Assembly (NCBI RefSeq): GCF_038502225.1
Contig: NC_091298.1
Location: forward strand, 32,785,295 to 32,849,294
From: Cherax quadricarinatus
Lineage: Eukaryota > Arthropoda > Malacostraca > Decapoda > Parastacidae
Reading direction: 5' to 3'
DNA length: 64,000 nucleotides
Shown here: piece by piece, positions 18,306-29,976 of the stretch
Numbering within the stretch: position 1 is the stretch's first letter
Layout: each line of letters opens with the position of its first letter
The notes under the pieces: model-generated
The model's input: the letters and a program-made list of their open reading frames with translations, nothing else
Told to the model about the DNA's origin: nothing
Databases searched by the model: none
Made by a program: the position numbers and the translations under genes

Positions 18306-19387
18306 GATATTATTTACTTAGATTTTAGTAAGGCTTTTGATAGAGTTCCGCACCATAGACTGTTAAAGAAAGTGGCAGCTCATGGCATTGGGGGAAAAGT
18401 GCTCTCGTGGATCGAGTCATGGCTCACAGACAGGAAGCAGAGAGTGTCCATAAATGGGGTTAAATCCGAGTGGGGATCTGTAACAAGTGGCGTTCCACAG
18501 GGATCAGTCTTGGGCCCGTTGTTGTTTATAATATATATCAATGATCTTGATGAGGGAATTACTAGTAATATGAGCAAATTCGCCGATGACACAAAGATAG
18601 GTAGGATAATTGATTCAAACGTAGATGTTATGGAACTTCAGGAGGATTTAAACAAACTATATTCTTGGTCAGAAAAGTGGCAGATGCAGTTCAATGTAGA
18701 TAAATGCAAGGTTCTGAAGCTTGGGAGTGCCCATAACCCTAGTACTTGTAAGTTAAATGATGTAGAACTTACCCATACGGATTGCGAAAAGGACTTGGGG
18801 GTTATGGTGAGCAGCAACCTTAAACCAAGACAGCAATGCCTACGCGTACGTAATAAGGCAAATAGATTACTGGGATATATATCAAGAAGTGTAACCAACA
18901 GAATTCCAGAGGTCATACTGCAGCTTTATACATCATTAGTAAGGCCTCACCTAGATTATGCAGCTCAGTTCTGGTCTCCATATTACAGAATGGACATAAA
19001 TTCGTTAGAAAACATTCAGCGTAGGATGACTAAATTAATACATAGCATTAGAAATTTTCCTTATGAAGAAAGATTGAAGACTCTTTTTTACATTCACTTG
19101 TTAGACGAAGAATGAGGGGAGACATGATCGAAGTGTATAAGTGGAAGATAGGTATTAATAAAGGGGATAATAATAAGGTCTTGAGGATCTCTCTCCAAGA
19201 GAGAACCCGCAGTAATGGATTTAAATTAGATAAGTTTAGATTTAGAAAGGACATAGGAAAGTATTGGTTTGGAAATAGGGTAGTTGATGAGTGGAACAGT
19301 CTACCTAGTTGGGTTATTGAGGCTAGGACTTTGGGTAGTTTCAAATTTAGGTTGGATAAGTACATGAGTGGGAGGGGTTGGATTTGA
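18306..19387 (+). pseudogene. CR1-B reverse transcriptase, C-terminal part
   Basis: It resumes with the catalytic motif DIIYLDFSKAFDRVPHHRLL, then [20 protein letters not shown] and KFADDTKIGR (catalytic FADD). The thumb follows (YSWSEKWQMQFNVDKCKVL, EKDLGVMVSSNLKP) and then the C-terminal domain (VRPHLDYAAQFWSPYY). A +1 frameshift in a T run near 19,085 moves the frame to RRRMRGDMIEVYKWK and the C-terminus GNRVVDEWNSLPSWVIEA, ending at 19,385. All RT catalytic residues are present; the frameshift and upstream insertions disable the gene. Confidence 0.88.
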
Positions 19388-19549
19388 GTGGGACTTTCAC
19401 ATCAGAGCTTATTTCTTGGGTAGCATAGCAAATTGGGTTGGGCAAATGTTTCGTTAGTGGGATTAATTGTAAAGGACCTGCCTAGTATGGGCCAACAGGC
19501 CTGCTGCAGTGTTCCTCCTTTCTTATGTTCTTATATTCTTATATCTTCC

Positions 19550-20230
19550 CTAGTCACCGCTACAGCTGTTCCCAACGCGAACCCCACCCCAAGCGAACTA
19601 CAACCCTTCTCACCACGCCCCTATCCTTCCCTCCTTAACCCACATCCCGCCAACCCAAACCCGTTTCCGTTCCTAATCAACTGCCTCGCTCCCCTTCTCA
19701 GCGCTGCATCCCTTCCCTTTTCGATACCAAAAAATCATTCCCTCTGCAATGTCACAATCCTTCCCTCTACAGCGTCACATCTATCCTTCCTTAATAACAG
19801 AACCATTCCTTCCTTAATGCCACAACCCTTCCCACCTTAATCAATCCCTACCCTAACTAATCCACCTTCTATCTATAGACCCACAATTTTTTTCCTCTTC
19901 AGTCTTCACCATCATCTTTTTCTAACACCACAATCCTTCCCTCAACATTCACTCTACTCTCCCGAACACCATTCTTTAATACTCAATCCCAAATCCCTTC
20001 CTACAGCAGTATCATAACCCATCCTACACTGCACCACAACCCTTGCTCCCTCAATCTTCATCATTCACTTCTCAACCTTCCCCCCTCAACACCCACCCGT
20101 CCATTCTCAATAAGACATCTCTTCCCTCAACTCTTCAACCTTTCCATCGTCAACATTTCTACCTTTCTATTCTCAACACTTCAACCCATCTCTCAACACT
20201 CTCTCAGCACGCACACTTCTTTTTTTGGGA
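19550..20230. repeat. Pyrimidine-rich degenerate tandem repeat
   Basis: C/T-rich DNA with recurring CACAACCCTTCC, CCTTAA and CTCAACAC blocks at irregular spacing suggests an eroded minisatellite. Two open frames here (135 and 95 codons) are Pro/Ser/Leu-rich artefacts of the base composition. Confidence 0.55.
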
Positions 20231-20740
20231 CAGTCTGCCTAGTATTAAATATAGTTATAATGTTTATTTTGCACATTCAGTGTTATTGATACCCACAGGT
20301 GTCACTTATATTTTTTTATGTCACATATAGTTATGCTTAATGTTTCATTATTTACCAAAGTCAAATATGCTTGTACATTTTTCTTTTGTAATTGATCCGT
20401 TGTTATATGTCATATTTGATTTAAATACCCAATGTAATTTCGGTGTTAGCAGGTGATACTTATATCCCACATGATCATTCCAGCCAGCCACCACCTCCAT
20501 ACCCACTACAACTCCACCCAAAGATCAAAACTCTTACACCTGTGAAGAAAAAAATGAAGTCGATTACCATGCCCCTGGCCTCACCTGGAAAAACCAACGT
20601 CTGCAAGAATAGGAATTAATCCCTGCGCCACAACAGTGTAGAAACTGATGGTGCATTGTCCTCCCAGCTAAGTATTGTAGGTCACTGCCAGACTACCCAG
20701 TGTGCGGTGCAGCTGACCATAATAATCCATCCTGCAGCAG
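20231..20740. other. Non-coding stretch, no gene seen
   Basis: AT-rich to mixed sequence with no recognisable motif. It ends in a 13-C homopolymer (20741-20753). Confidence 0.5.
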
Positions 20741-20755
20741 CCCCCCCCCCCCCAT

Positions 20756-21118
20756 TTGCTTAACCGTGGAAAGGTTCGTCCAACATATTCAGTTTTCTTA
20801 CGAAAATGGGGAATCCGTGGCTTTAAAGAAGAGAAGGACTTCTCTTATGCTATGAAGCGTCTCGCTTTCTCCTTTAAGGAGGACTCCCAAGACTTTCTTA
20901 CCCCAGAGTTGCTCATCGCTCTCAAATCTTTGTTGTACTCTCTCCTTGTGACCAGCTCTTATTCAGTCCTTATCTCTGACGTTCCTACCTCATCGTCTTC
21001 TCTCCTTTCTTCGTCTTTTTTTACCCACCTGTTTCCACGTCTTCACAACCTACCCTGGCTAAATATTCATCTCTTACTACATCTCCAAGGTCCTTACATC
21101 ATCACCAATGATCCCTAA
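20756..21118 (+). pseudogene. I-type LINE ORF1-like remnant
   Basis: In mixed frames it contains HIQFSYENGESVALKKRRTS and 'FKEDSQDFLTPELLIALKSLL'. It is probably the 5' protein of the element; the function is not clear from sequence. Confidence 0.4.
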
Positions 21119-21688
21119 TAGTATATTGTTCCTCGGTGTTTAATTGCTCCTACCACTGAATCTAGCCCCTTGCCTCCTGCATTGCTTAAATTTGTGGACG
21201 TCCATCCACCCCTCCATATTGTTGCTACCTCTCGTGTCTCCGCTTAGTTTTCTTCCTTTCAGGGTACCTCTTCCGTTTCTTCTTCCTCTACTGTGGTAAT
21301 TACCAATGTCTCATTATCTACTCTACTTACATCGTCTGACGCTTACACCATTCTTCCTATAGCTCCTTCGTCTGCAGAAGCCATCGAAACCGGTGGCTGA
21401 CATTGACCCCCCTTTCTCTACCTTCATATTCTCACCTTTCATTATCGTCTACAGCTGTATCCACACATCGCCTTTCTTCTAGTTACCCCACAAATCGATT
21501 CTTTTTAATTTAGCACTACCCCCACACGACGACTTTACTGATAATCCTTGACTAAAGACAACGCTTGCCTTTTATCAGTATTGTTTTTCCACTGAAGGGT
21601 AATGTGAAGGGGGAAGCTCCGAACGCTATTCTACCAGTTTCCTCCTGAATGTATCTCTTTATCTAAATAAAAAGTTGCACTGGTGTCA

Positions 21689-21690
<2 letters not shown>

Positions 21691-21733
<43 letters not shown>
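21691..21733. repeat. (CT)n microsatellite
   Basis: About 21 CT units lie within the decayed LINE, between ORF1 and the endonuclease remnant. Confidence 0.9.
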
Positions 21734-21735
<2 letters not shown>

Positions 21736-21739
21736 GTTT

Positions 21740-22200
21740 TACTGCAGTCACTTGCTCCTTTACCTGATGAGGCATTTAACTAGGGTGCACTTCTTGTGCT
21801 TGTTGATATTCCTTATTATCAGCTTTTCATTCGCACTCCGGTACATCATACTGTGGCACCTGTATATTCGAGCAAGTGGTACACGATCTGCTATTTGCAA
21901 CTTTCTGCTTCACGCCTGTTATCAATCAATGATTTCAATTTTCTTATTTTTTCCTTACCTTCACCATTCCTTCTATTGGGTGATTTTATTGATCATTATT
22001 TCCTGTGGGAACTGTCTCACTCTCGTGGAGACCATTTGGAGGCGTTTTCACTTCTTTTCCTTTCTGTGTATTAAATACCGGCACCGATAAACATTTCCAT
22101 CCTCGCAGACATTCTGTCTTCTATATTAATGTTCCTATTTTGGTCTGCTTCTATTGCAGCTGACTTTGCTTGGTCTATCATACCTGACTTACACAAATAG
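21740..22200 (+). pseudogene. I-type LINE endonuclease remnant
   Basis: In the frame of 21796-22074 one reads LVDIPYYQLFIRTPVHHT, YSSKWYTICYLQLS and PSPFLLLGDFIDHYFLWE (GDFN decayed to GDFI). 'RGDHLEAFSLLFLSV' and AADFAWSIIPDLH follow. It is recognisable but not functional. Confidence 0.65.
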
Positions 22201-22362
22201 CGACTATTTTCTTGTTCTCCCAACTTCTCATTCATATTTTAGTCCGTCTCGCTGCTCCTGCATTCTTTTCAGACGTGTTGTTACAACTTTTTTTTTACAG
22301 CCTCGCTTCTATCTGCAACCTCGATTACAATCCTCCATACCTCTCACAGACATTCTCGAAAA

Positions 22363-22556
22363 TGTGTTGCTTAGAGTACTCTTACTTGTGTTGCTTAGAG
22401 TACTCCTACTTGTGTTGCTTAGAGTACTCCTGCTTGTGTTGCTTAGAGTACTCCTACTTGTGTTGCTTAGAGTACTCATACTTGTGTTGCTTAGAGTACT
22501 CTTACTTGTGTTGCTTAGAGTACTCCTACTTGTGTTGCTTAGAGTACTCCTACCCT
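22363..22556 (+). repeat. 24-bp minisatellite, eight copies
   Basis: Units of TTGTGTTGCTTAGAGTACTC plus 4 bases repeat eight times inside the decayed LINE. Since 24 is divisible by 3, it gives 8-residue peptide repeats (CLEYSYLC or VLLRVLLL) in open frames. No protein is implied. Confidence 0.9.
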
Positions 22557-22929
22557 ACTTGTGTTCGTGCAGTACGACTGAAACGTGTTACCTTGGCCCA
22601 CTACCCTTACAATAAAGCTGCTGACCAGTTTCTAGATTTCAAACAGACAAGGGAGTTTGCTCGCCCTGTAACTTGATAAGCGAAGCGTACATGTTGACAG
22701 TTTTATGTATCTACTGTCACTACTACTACATCTATGAGTGCAATGTAGAAAATTGTACGAGAGATGAGTGGTTAGTACTCTCCTGATCCTGCTCGTATTC
22801 GTACTGTTGCTGGCGTCGGTGTTGCAAACCCTGCTGAGGTTGCCACAGCAGCTAAACATCGTGTTGGCCGTATATCTCAAGGCCTCCATCTCTCCCATCG
22901 TTCGTTTCCTCCTAACCTAAGCGTAAGTC

Positions 22930-23930
22930 AACACCTTTAGATTTTACTTCTTACTTTGAGGAACCTCATAACGTGAACTTTACGCTGCGCGAACTTTGGT
23001 CAACACTTTCCACTTGTCGTCCGTCCATAGCTGGGCCTGAAGGCATCTATTCCTCTATGTTTCATCACTTACAATCAGGAGCACTCGTCGCTCTCTTGTT
23101 TCTCTTCAGTATTGTTTGATCTCAAGGGGTTCTCCCTCTTCAGTGGAAAACCGCTGTTGTTCTGCCTTTTCGTAAGCTAGGTTCTTCCGGCTATCACATC
23201 TCTCCCTATAGACACATTGCTTTTACTAGCTCGACTTGTAAGGTGTTAGAACGTCTGGTCATTTCGGCCTTTCATAGGGGTTGATCTACCATCGACCCCT
23301 TAATCCAATTGGATGTATATGTTCGTAACGCTTTCGCTAACTCAGTTATTGCAATCATTTTTGATCTTGATAAAGCTTATCACACCACCTGTCATTACAT
23401 CTTAACCCAGGATCATTTCTCGAGCATTCAAGATAATCTGCCGCTTTTCTATAAAATTTTTTTATAGGAAACGCACTTCTGAATCTGAGTTAATAATAGG
23501 TTTTACCTGATTTCATGCTTGGTAATAATGGTCTTGCCTCTGCTCGTCTTTCGGATATTTGGTCGTCTCTCTATGTCGATGATTTTGCAATTGCGTGTGC
23601 AAGTACTGACTGCCACTTTGTAGCAGCCTCTATCCAAAATGCTTATCATTGTTTCACACTGGGTCACCTCTAATAGGCAGATCAGATTGCTTTCACAAGG
23701 CGCCCTGTTGTCCCTCATACCACTGTAACTCCGGTGTGGTTCCCGTATCCCTGAACAAGATATAATCAAAATTTTTGGCCTTCTGTTTAATTGCTGAAAG
23801 TCCTAGAAGCCTCGCAAAACCTCCCTGAAAGCTACTTGCCATACATAGCAGCCTAAACTCCCGTAAAGCTCTAGCATACCTTTTTGAGGAACTGAGAGAC
23901 GCACCTTTTGTCATCTTCACTTTTCTCTCA
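22930..23930 (+). pseudogene. I-type LINE reverse transcriptase remnant
   Basis: Reading across frames: AGPEGIYSSMFHHL, LQWKTAVVLPFRK, HISPYRHIAFTSSTCKVLE, DPLIQLDVYVRNAFAN and FDLDKAYHTT (motif A, Asp retained). The catalytic box is SLYVDDFAIACASTD (about 23,570). The motif order is that of a LINE RT. Stops are frequent. Confidence 0.7.
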
Positions 23931-24599
23931 TTTTAGTTAGATTGGATTATGATAACTAACTGTATTCTTCAGGCTTCCATATTATCTTTTTCAAAAGTGA
24001 TTCCATTTATCATTACTTGTTACGTTTGTGTCTCGAGGCTTCTAGTTCTTTTCCTGCAGAAAGCCTGTTTGCAAAGGTGAACGTTCCATTTTTTTAAGAT
24101 TGGCTCGATGCCCAATGTCTTCATTATTTTGTCAGCTCTCACGACGTTCATGACCCTGCTACATATATGACGGTAAAGGTATTGGAATTCTTTGTTTAAC
24201 CACCGCTCTCAACTGGATTCCCTCACCAGGCCTCCTCTTTACGTCCATTCTGCTTCTGACTTTTCTCACCCGCCCCTTAGGACATCCAGGCATTTAATGT
24301 TTGATCTTTCCCTAAGTACTGCAACTTCCTACTTACTCTTTCTTGATCACTTCTTTTTTCATTCTCATGCTGTTGCAGTGTGCACTAATGTTTTCAATTC
24401 CCTGCGGCTGCTTTTCCTGACAAAATCATCAGGGATCATTTATTAGAAACGGCCAATATTTTCAAAGTCGAGTTGTATGCAATTCTCACAGTCATTACAT
24501 ACGTTTCGTTAATGTCCACCTCGTTATTTGTAGTTCTCTCGAACTCTTATAGTGCTTTGTAGGCTATTAAAAATCTCATCACAGCCATCCCTTCGTTCT

Positions 24600-24740
24600 A
24601 CGGACAGAACTTTAGTTTTGCAGCATTTCCAGTAAAAACAAAGACGTCGTATTCTGCTGGGTCCCTGACACGTTGATGTTCGGGGTAACGAACAGGCAGA
24701 CTCAGCTACTCGGTTGGCTGTTTATCACCTAGTTTCGTTT
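24600..24740 (+). pseudogene. I-type LINE RNase H remnant
   Basis: Decayed 'FCWVPGH-V-GNEQADSA' can be read across frames (KTSYSAGSLTR, then GNEQADSATRLAV), the C-terminal RNase H block that would remove the RNA template. Only this block is convincing. Confidence 0.55.
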
Positions 24741-25322
24741 AGGGTTTTTCCTTTCTAGAACTATTTTTTATATCTCTTAGCTTTTCAATCGCTGGCAACA
24801 ACGGTGGTCCATATTGGACCACATTAAATTACTGTCAAACTATTTTTTTACTTTCTGGCCACCTTCTTGTCACCACTGTTGTGCTAGCGAGACTGCCTTC
24901 TCTCAGCTACATATCTGCCACACACACCCAAGGATACCTCATGGACAAACGCCCAGCATCACTTTGAGAGGATTGCCAGGTTCCATTGTCAGTTCATTAT
25001 ATCTTAATAGAATGACATGTCTATCAGAGGGCACGCAGAATTCACTTCCAAGGTCTCTATCACCACAACGTACTTACCCCAACTGACCTTGCTGAAACTC
25101 CCACATTTATTGCAGACTCTCTCTTTTTTTGCTTATTATCAAGAACTCACTTATTGCGCCAACTCCGGTTTTATTTGACCTTTTTCACTATTCACTGCCC
25201 TCCCAACTCTTCCCCTGGCACACTTCTGACCCTCACTCGTTCCTAATCTCCGAATATTCATCCTCTAGCACATTCCCTCCCTGAAGCGGTGTATGATCCC
25301 TTTGCGTTTAACTCTTAATCTG

Positions 25323-25363
<41 letters not shown>

Positions 25364-25365
<2 letters not shown>

Positions 25366-26060
25366 TCAAATTACACACCTGAACAAAATGAAGTTCATCG
25401 GCCACTCTTCTGATCAAAAGACCACTCCCAACACATCTCTGGATACCTTGACAGTCACTGACGGAAGCAGCACACCTTCCTATTCTTATTATCTACCAAC
25501 CTGAAAATTTGCTGATTAACAATACAAAATGGTGAAATTTAACATCTCTCTGTTTAGTAACACTACGTTCCAGAAAAAAAAAACAATTTTATTATTTTCT
25601 AATTTGCGATTTTCGTTTATTGCCAAACCTTCTGTATCTTAAAACTGGTGATCCAAAAGCTCATTAACATTTGTATTGACATTGTCATCGAGGGTAAAAA
25701 CCTGAAATTCGCAGAAGCCAATTAGCAAAAGTGATAAACGCACCAGATTAAATTTATATATTTATCTTAGTTTGAGAGACGACGGAATTATTATTTAACT
25801 GTGAATGATATGGGTAAAAGAGAAGGAGAGGGATGTAAACAAAGGAGGGAAGGGGTAGAGAGATATAATGCATTGGTAGTCAAGACCAGTTTCCTGGGGA
25901 GGACGGTGCCTGTGAGATAAGTACAAGGGAAGGGGAACATGCACCAGGCACATGAACATGAAAGGGCAGAGGAAGGTGATGTGTTTTGTTCTGCCCTCCG
26001 GTCAGTGAGTATATTACCAGGGTGGGTACTAATTCTTATGTGAGCGAGTGTAAACTATTT
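25364..26060. other. Non-coding stretch, no gene seen
   Basis: AT-rich sequence passing into a purine-rich stretch (25.8-26.0 kb). No frame, RNA or repeat was recognised. Confidence 0.5.
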
Positions 26061-26061
26061 G

Positions 26062-26420
26062 CATATATATATATATGTCGTACTGAATAGGTAAAACTTG
26101 TGATTTTGGCTTAAATAGCAAAGCTCTTCTTGCCGAATGAGGCAAGCGAAAATTTGTGTATGCAATAATTTAGCAAAAATCATTCTGAACCTAACGAAAA
26201 AATATATTTTACTGTGTTTGTTCATTATTAAATTAGTGTAAACTTATCTAAAATATATTTAGTTGGATTAGGCTAAATTAAATTGAGCTTGTTATAATAA
26301 GGTTAGGTAGGTTTCCTAAGGTTATTTTGGTACAAAATTATTATGAAAAAATATATCTTTAAACGGTTAAGAGAAAATTTTAGAAAAGACTTAATTTTAT
26401 ATGAGTTCTTGCTAAATCAG
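26062..26420 (-). mobile_element. TA-embedded TIR element, truncated copy
   Basis: A short TA run is followed by GTCGTACTGAATAGG and an AT-rich body matching, in reverse, the elements at 43.22-43.61 and 43.72-44.10 kb (TATTTAGTTGGATTAGGCT, AATAAGGTTAGGTAGG, TGAGTTCTTGCTAA). The far terminal inverted repeat is missing. No protein is encoded. Confidence 0.7.
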
Positions 26421-26850
26421 AGGATTTTTCTATGTCGCAAAAGTTTTTTGCAGCTTCCACACTGAGCTTTTTTTGAAGTTTGTTATGTCAATGGGAAATC
26501 CTTTCTCACCTGTCCATAGTAATTTGTATATTGAATATTTTGAAACAAGATTGCTTAAGAAAATCCTTCCCAATAGAGCAAAGTGGTACAGATAAGGTGA
26601 TGATATTTTATGCCTTACGCCTAAGAATATACATATAAACCATTCCCATGTTAAATTAAATAATCTAGGTCAATGAGTTTGAACAAAATGACTCATTGCC
26701 ATTGATTTAAAATTTAAAAATTACAGAAAATAAACAAATAACTGTTCCTATATATATACTATTATTCTTCACATCAAGAAAAACTGTTTGTATCCTCATC
26801 AGCGTTTTTGAGAGCTTTACGTATTGCTGCCCAGACGTCGTAGATGGATG
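26421..26850. other. AT-rich, no gene seen
   Basis: No recognisable feature. Confidence 0.5.
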
Positions 26851-26852
26851 GA

Positions 26853-26877
26853 TGTGTGTGTGTGTGTGTGTGTGTGT
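26853..26877. repeat. (GT)n microsatellite
   Basis: This is the tail (CA on the minus strand) of the LINE-A 3' fragment at 26,878-27,000. Confidence 0.9.
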
Positions 26878-26996
26878 ACTCACCTATTTGTACTCACCTA
26901 TTTGTGGTTGCAGGGGTCGATTCACAGCTCCTGGCCCCGCCTCTTTGCTGATTGCTACTAGGTCCTCTCTCTCCCTGCCCCATGAGCTCTATCATA

Positions 26997-27000
<4 letters not shown>
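26878..27000 (-). mobile_element. LINE-A 3'-end fragment, 123 bp
   Basis: The minus strand carries the LINE-A end (CATGGGGCAGGGAGAGAG, GGAGCTGTGAATCGACCCC, CAACCACAAATAGGTGAG). Its 5' truncation point abuts a (GT)n run at 27,001. Confidence 0.85.

Positions 27001-27033
<33 letters not shown>
27001..27033. repeat. (GT)n microsatellite between two LINE-A copies
   Basis: It sits exactly between the 3' end of the long minus-strand LINE-A copy and the truncation point of the small fragment downstream. Confidence 0.9.
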
Positions 27034-27035
<2 letters not shown>

Positions 27036-27246
27036 CCCCTAATTGTGGTTGCAGGGGTCGAGACTCAGTTTCTGGCTCCACCTCTTCACTGACCGCTCCT
27101 GGGTCCTCCCTCTCCTTGCTCCATGAGCTTTATCATACCTCGACTTAAAACTATGTATGGTTCCTGCCTCCATTCCACTACCTAACAACTCTGTGGCTGA
27201 AGAAATACTTCCTAACATCCCTTTGACTAATCTGAGTCTTCAGCTT

Positions 27247-27660
27247 TCAATTGTGACCCCTTGTTTCTGTGCCCCATCTCTGGAACATCCTGTCTCTGTC
27301 CACCTTGTCTATTCCACGCAGTATTTTGTATGTCGTTATCATGTCTCCCCTGACCCTCCTGTCCTCCAGTGTCGTCAGACTGATTTCCCTTAACCTTTCT
27401 TCATATGATATTTCCCTAAGCTCTGGAACAAGCCTCGTTGCAAACCGTAGCACTTTCTCTAATTTCTTGATGTGTTTGACCAGGTGTGGGGTCCAAACTG
27501 GTGCTGCATACTCCAGTATGGGCCTGACGTACACAGTGATTGAACGATTCCTTACTGAGGTACCAGAACGCTATTCTCAGGTTTGCCAGGCGCCCATATG
27601 CCACAGCAGTTGTCTGATTAATGTGTGCTTCTGGCGATGTACTCGGTATTATACTCACTT
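27247..27660 (-). pseudogene. LINE-A ORF2 C-terminal domain
   Basis: The peptide carries 'VRPILEYAAPVWTPHLVKH', ISYEERLREISLTTLEDRR, VRGDMITTYKILRGIDKVD and RDRMFQRWGTETRGHN. It follows the RT thumb, and the preceding frame reads SIIPSTSPEAHINQTTAVAY. A frameshift near 27,530 separates the two halves. Confidence 0.8.
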
Positions 27661-27809
27661 CTAGATCTTTCTCTTTGACTGAGGTTTGCAGTCTTTGGCC
27701 TCCTAGCCTACACTCTGTCTGTGGTCTTCTTTACCCTTCTCCGATTTTTATGACTTTGCATCTGGCGGGGCCACGCATCCAGCCTGTCCAGGTCTCTTCG
27801 TAGACCTGT

Positions 27810-28544
27810 CTAGTCTGCATCTGATTTAATTCTCATTAACTTCACATCATCTGCAAACAGGGACACCTCTGAGTCTATCCCTTCCGTTATGTCGTTCACG
27901 TATACCAAGAATAGCACTGGTCCCAGGACTGACCCCTGTGGGACCCCGCTAGTCACAGGCGCCCATTGTGATACCCCATCATGGACCATGACTCGCTGTT
28001 GCCTCCCTGTTAGATATTCTCTGATCCATTGCAGTGCGCTTCCTGTTATACGCGCCCGGTCCTCTAGCTTCTGTACTAATCTCTTGTGAGGAGCTGTGTC
28101 GAAGGCCTTCTTGTAGTCCAAGAAAATGCAATCAATCCACCCCTCCCTCTCATTTCTTGCTTCAGTTACCTTGTTATAAAACTCTAGTAGGTTTGTGACA
28201 CAGGATTTACCTTCCATGAATCCGTGCTGGCTGTCGTTTATAATCTTGTTCCTCTCAATGTGCTCCACCACTCTCCTCCTGATAATCTTCTCCATGACTT
28301 TGCATACTATACACGTCATTGACACTGGTCTATAGTTTAATGCTTCATTTCTGTTTCCTTTCTTAAAGATGAGGACTACATTTGCCTTCTTCCGTACTTC
28401 AGGTAGTTGTCCAGTATCAAGGGAAGTGTTGAAGATTTTGGTTAGTGGCACACATAGTGTCTCTGCTCCCTCTCTAAGAACCCATGGAGAGATGTCCGGT
28501 CTGACTGCCTTTGAGGTATCAAGGTCACTTAGGAGCTTCTTCAC
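27810..28544 (-). pseudogene. LINE-A reverse transcriptase, mostly intact
   Basis: A 244-codon open frame carries [52 protein letters not shown] and motif [17 protein letters not shown] (Asp present). [20 protein letters not shown] and [10 protein letters not shown] (FADD box present) follow. The core catalytic residues are intact, but the frame stops after KSDAD, before the thumb. The RT is therefore probably dead, though it decayed more recently than its neighbours. Confidence 0.85.
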
Positions 28545-29830
28545 CTAATCCTCAGTTTTGTGTAATTCATCCAACACTTGTTGGTATATTCCTTGTTGGT
28601 GTACGCCACTTTTTTGTCTTTCCAGCGTCCCTTCCGCCTCCACTGTAAATACTTCCTGAAATCTTATGAGCTCCTCACATACTTCCAGGTCATTTCTTGT
28701 GAGCTCCCCGCCTTCTTTCCTCAGCCTGATTACCTGGTCCTTGACTGTTGTCTTCCTCGTGATGTGGCTGTAAAGCAGTTTCGAGTCAGACTTGACTTTC
28801 AATGCTATGTCGTTTTCATACTGCCACTGGGCCTCCCTCCTTATCTGTGCATACTCGTTTCTGGCTCGTCGACTAATCTCTTTATTTTTCCTAGTCCTTT
28901 GCCTTCTGTACTTTTTCCATTCTCTAGAGCACCTAGTTTTTGCCTCCCTACACCTTCAGGTAAACCAGGGGCTCGTTCTGTTCTTCCCATTATTTCTGAT
29001 ATCCTTGGGAACAAACCTTTCCTCTGCCTCCTTGCATTTTGTTGTTATGAAGTCCATCATTTCGTTTACTGACTTTCCTACCAACTTCCGTCCCCACTGA
29101 ACCTCCTGCAGGAAGGTCCTCATTCCTGTGCAGTCCTCCCTTTTATAGTTTTGCTTTTCCCTTTCTACTCCTGTTACATTCTCCACTTTTAGTTCCACGA
29201 TGTATTCAAAGCTCAGAACCACGTGGTTACTAGCTCCAAGGGGCCTTTCATATGTCATGTGCTCAATGTCTGAGCTACTCAGGGCGAAAACAAGGTCCAG
29301 TCTTGCTGGTTCATCCTCCCCTCTCTCTCTGGTAGTGTCCCTAACATGTTGGTGCATGAGGTTTGTTTGCCAGTACCTCATCCATCATCTTGGCTTTCCA
29401 TGTTTCGGGACCGTCATGTGGCTCCAGGTTTTCCCAATTTCCCTGTGGTTGAAGTTGCCCAAAACCAGTAACGTCGCTCTGCTCGAGCGAGCCCTTCTTG
29501 CCACTTCAGCTAGTGTGTCCACCATTGCTCTGTTGCACTCATAATATTCATCTCTTGGCCTCCTGCAGTTCTGTGGTGGGTTATACATCATTGCAATGAC
29601 TACCTAATGTTCCCCTGGCTGAACTGAACCTACTATGTAATCCCTTTCTCCAATCTCGTCCATTCTCTCTATTTCTTGATAACCCCACCAGTTTTTAATT
29701 AGCAGTGCAACCTCTCCTCCCCCTCTGCTCCTTCTATCCTTCCTCAGGATCTGATATCTGGGTGGGAAGATTGCATCTGTTATTGTCCCAGTGAGTTTTG
29801 TTTCTGTGACCACTATGATTCTCAGGACAT
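28545..29830 (-). pseudogene. LINE-A endonuclease and linker, active-site D-to-N changes
   Basis: Across frames: TETKLTGTITDAIFPP, GGEVALLIKNWWGY, MYNPPQNCRRPRDEY and LLVLGNFNHREIGK, where GDFN has become GNFN. RLDLVFALSSSDIEHM and GASNHVVLSF (SDH changed to SNH) follow, then the linker SPWFT and 'VKDQVIRLRKEGGELTRND'. APE-type endonucleases need both acidic residues, so this copy could not nick DNA. Confidence 0.8.
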
Positions 29831-29976
29831 CTCCTTGATTCTTTCATGCCACTCCTCACATTTATTTGTTATTCCATCTGTGTACCAGGGGCCTATAGGG
29901 GATTGCTGTGGGGGTGGGGTATGTGGTGTGGGGGGTGGGGACAGATGGCCAATGGGGGCTTCAGTGAGGGTGGGGG

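Larger units (their letters stand above)
15820..19549 (+). mobile_element. CR1-B LINE, relatively young, with three insertions
   Basis: One ORF2 can be followed from the endonuclease start through the RT to the CR1-type 3' end (GGCCTGCTGCAGTGTTCCTCC, then TTATGTTCTTAT octamers). Most catalytic motifs are intact: GDFN, SDH, LDFSKAFD and FADD. It is interrupted by a foldback (15945-16156), a 47-bp CR1 tail (17400-17446) and a 467-bp Penelope-like element (17839-18305), plus small frameshifts near 17.32 and 19.08 kb. The CR1 assignment rests on strong resemblance of the RT and C-terminus. Confidence 0.9.
20756..25363 (+). mobile_element. Decayed I-type LINE with RNase H, ATT tail
   Basis: Blocks of one LINE can be followed in order on the plus strand: an ORF1-like piece (HIQFSYENGESVALKKRRTS), an APE endonuclease (FLLLGDF), RT (PLQWKTAVVLPF, DPLIQLDVYVRNAFANSVIA, YVDDFAIACAS) and RNase H (about 24.6-24.74 kb). 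A 3' end with ATT repeats follows. Stops and frameshifts occur every few dozen codons and two simple repeats have expanded inside. RNase H after the RT points to the I/Jockey-related group. This is the oldest long LINE copy in the window. Confidence 0.75.
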
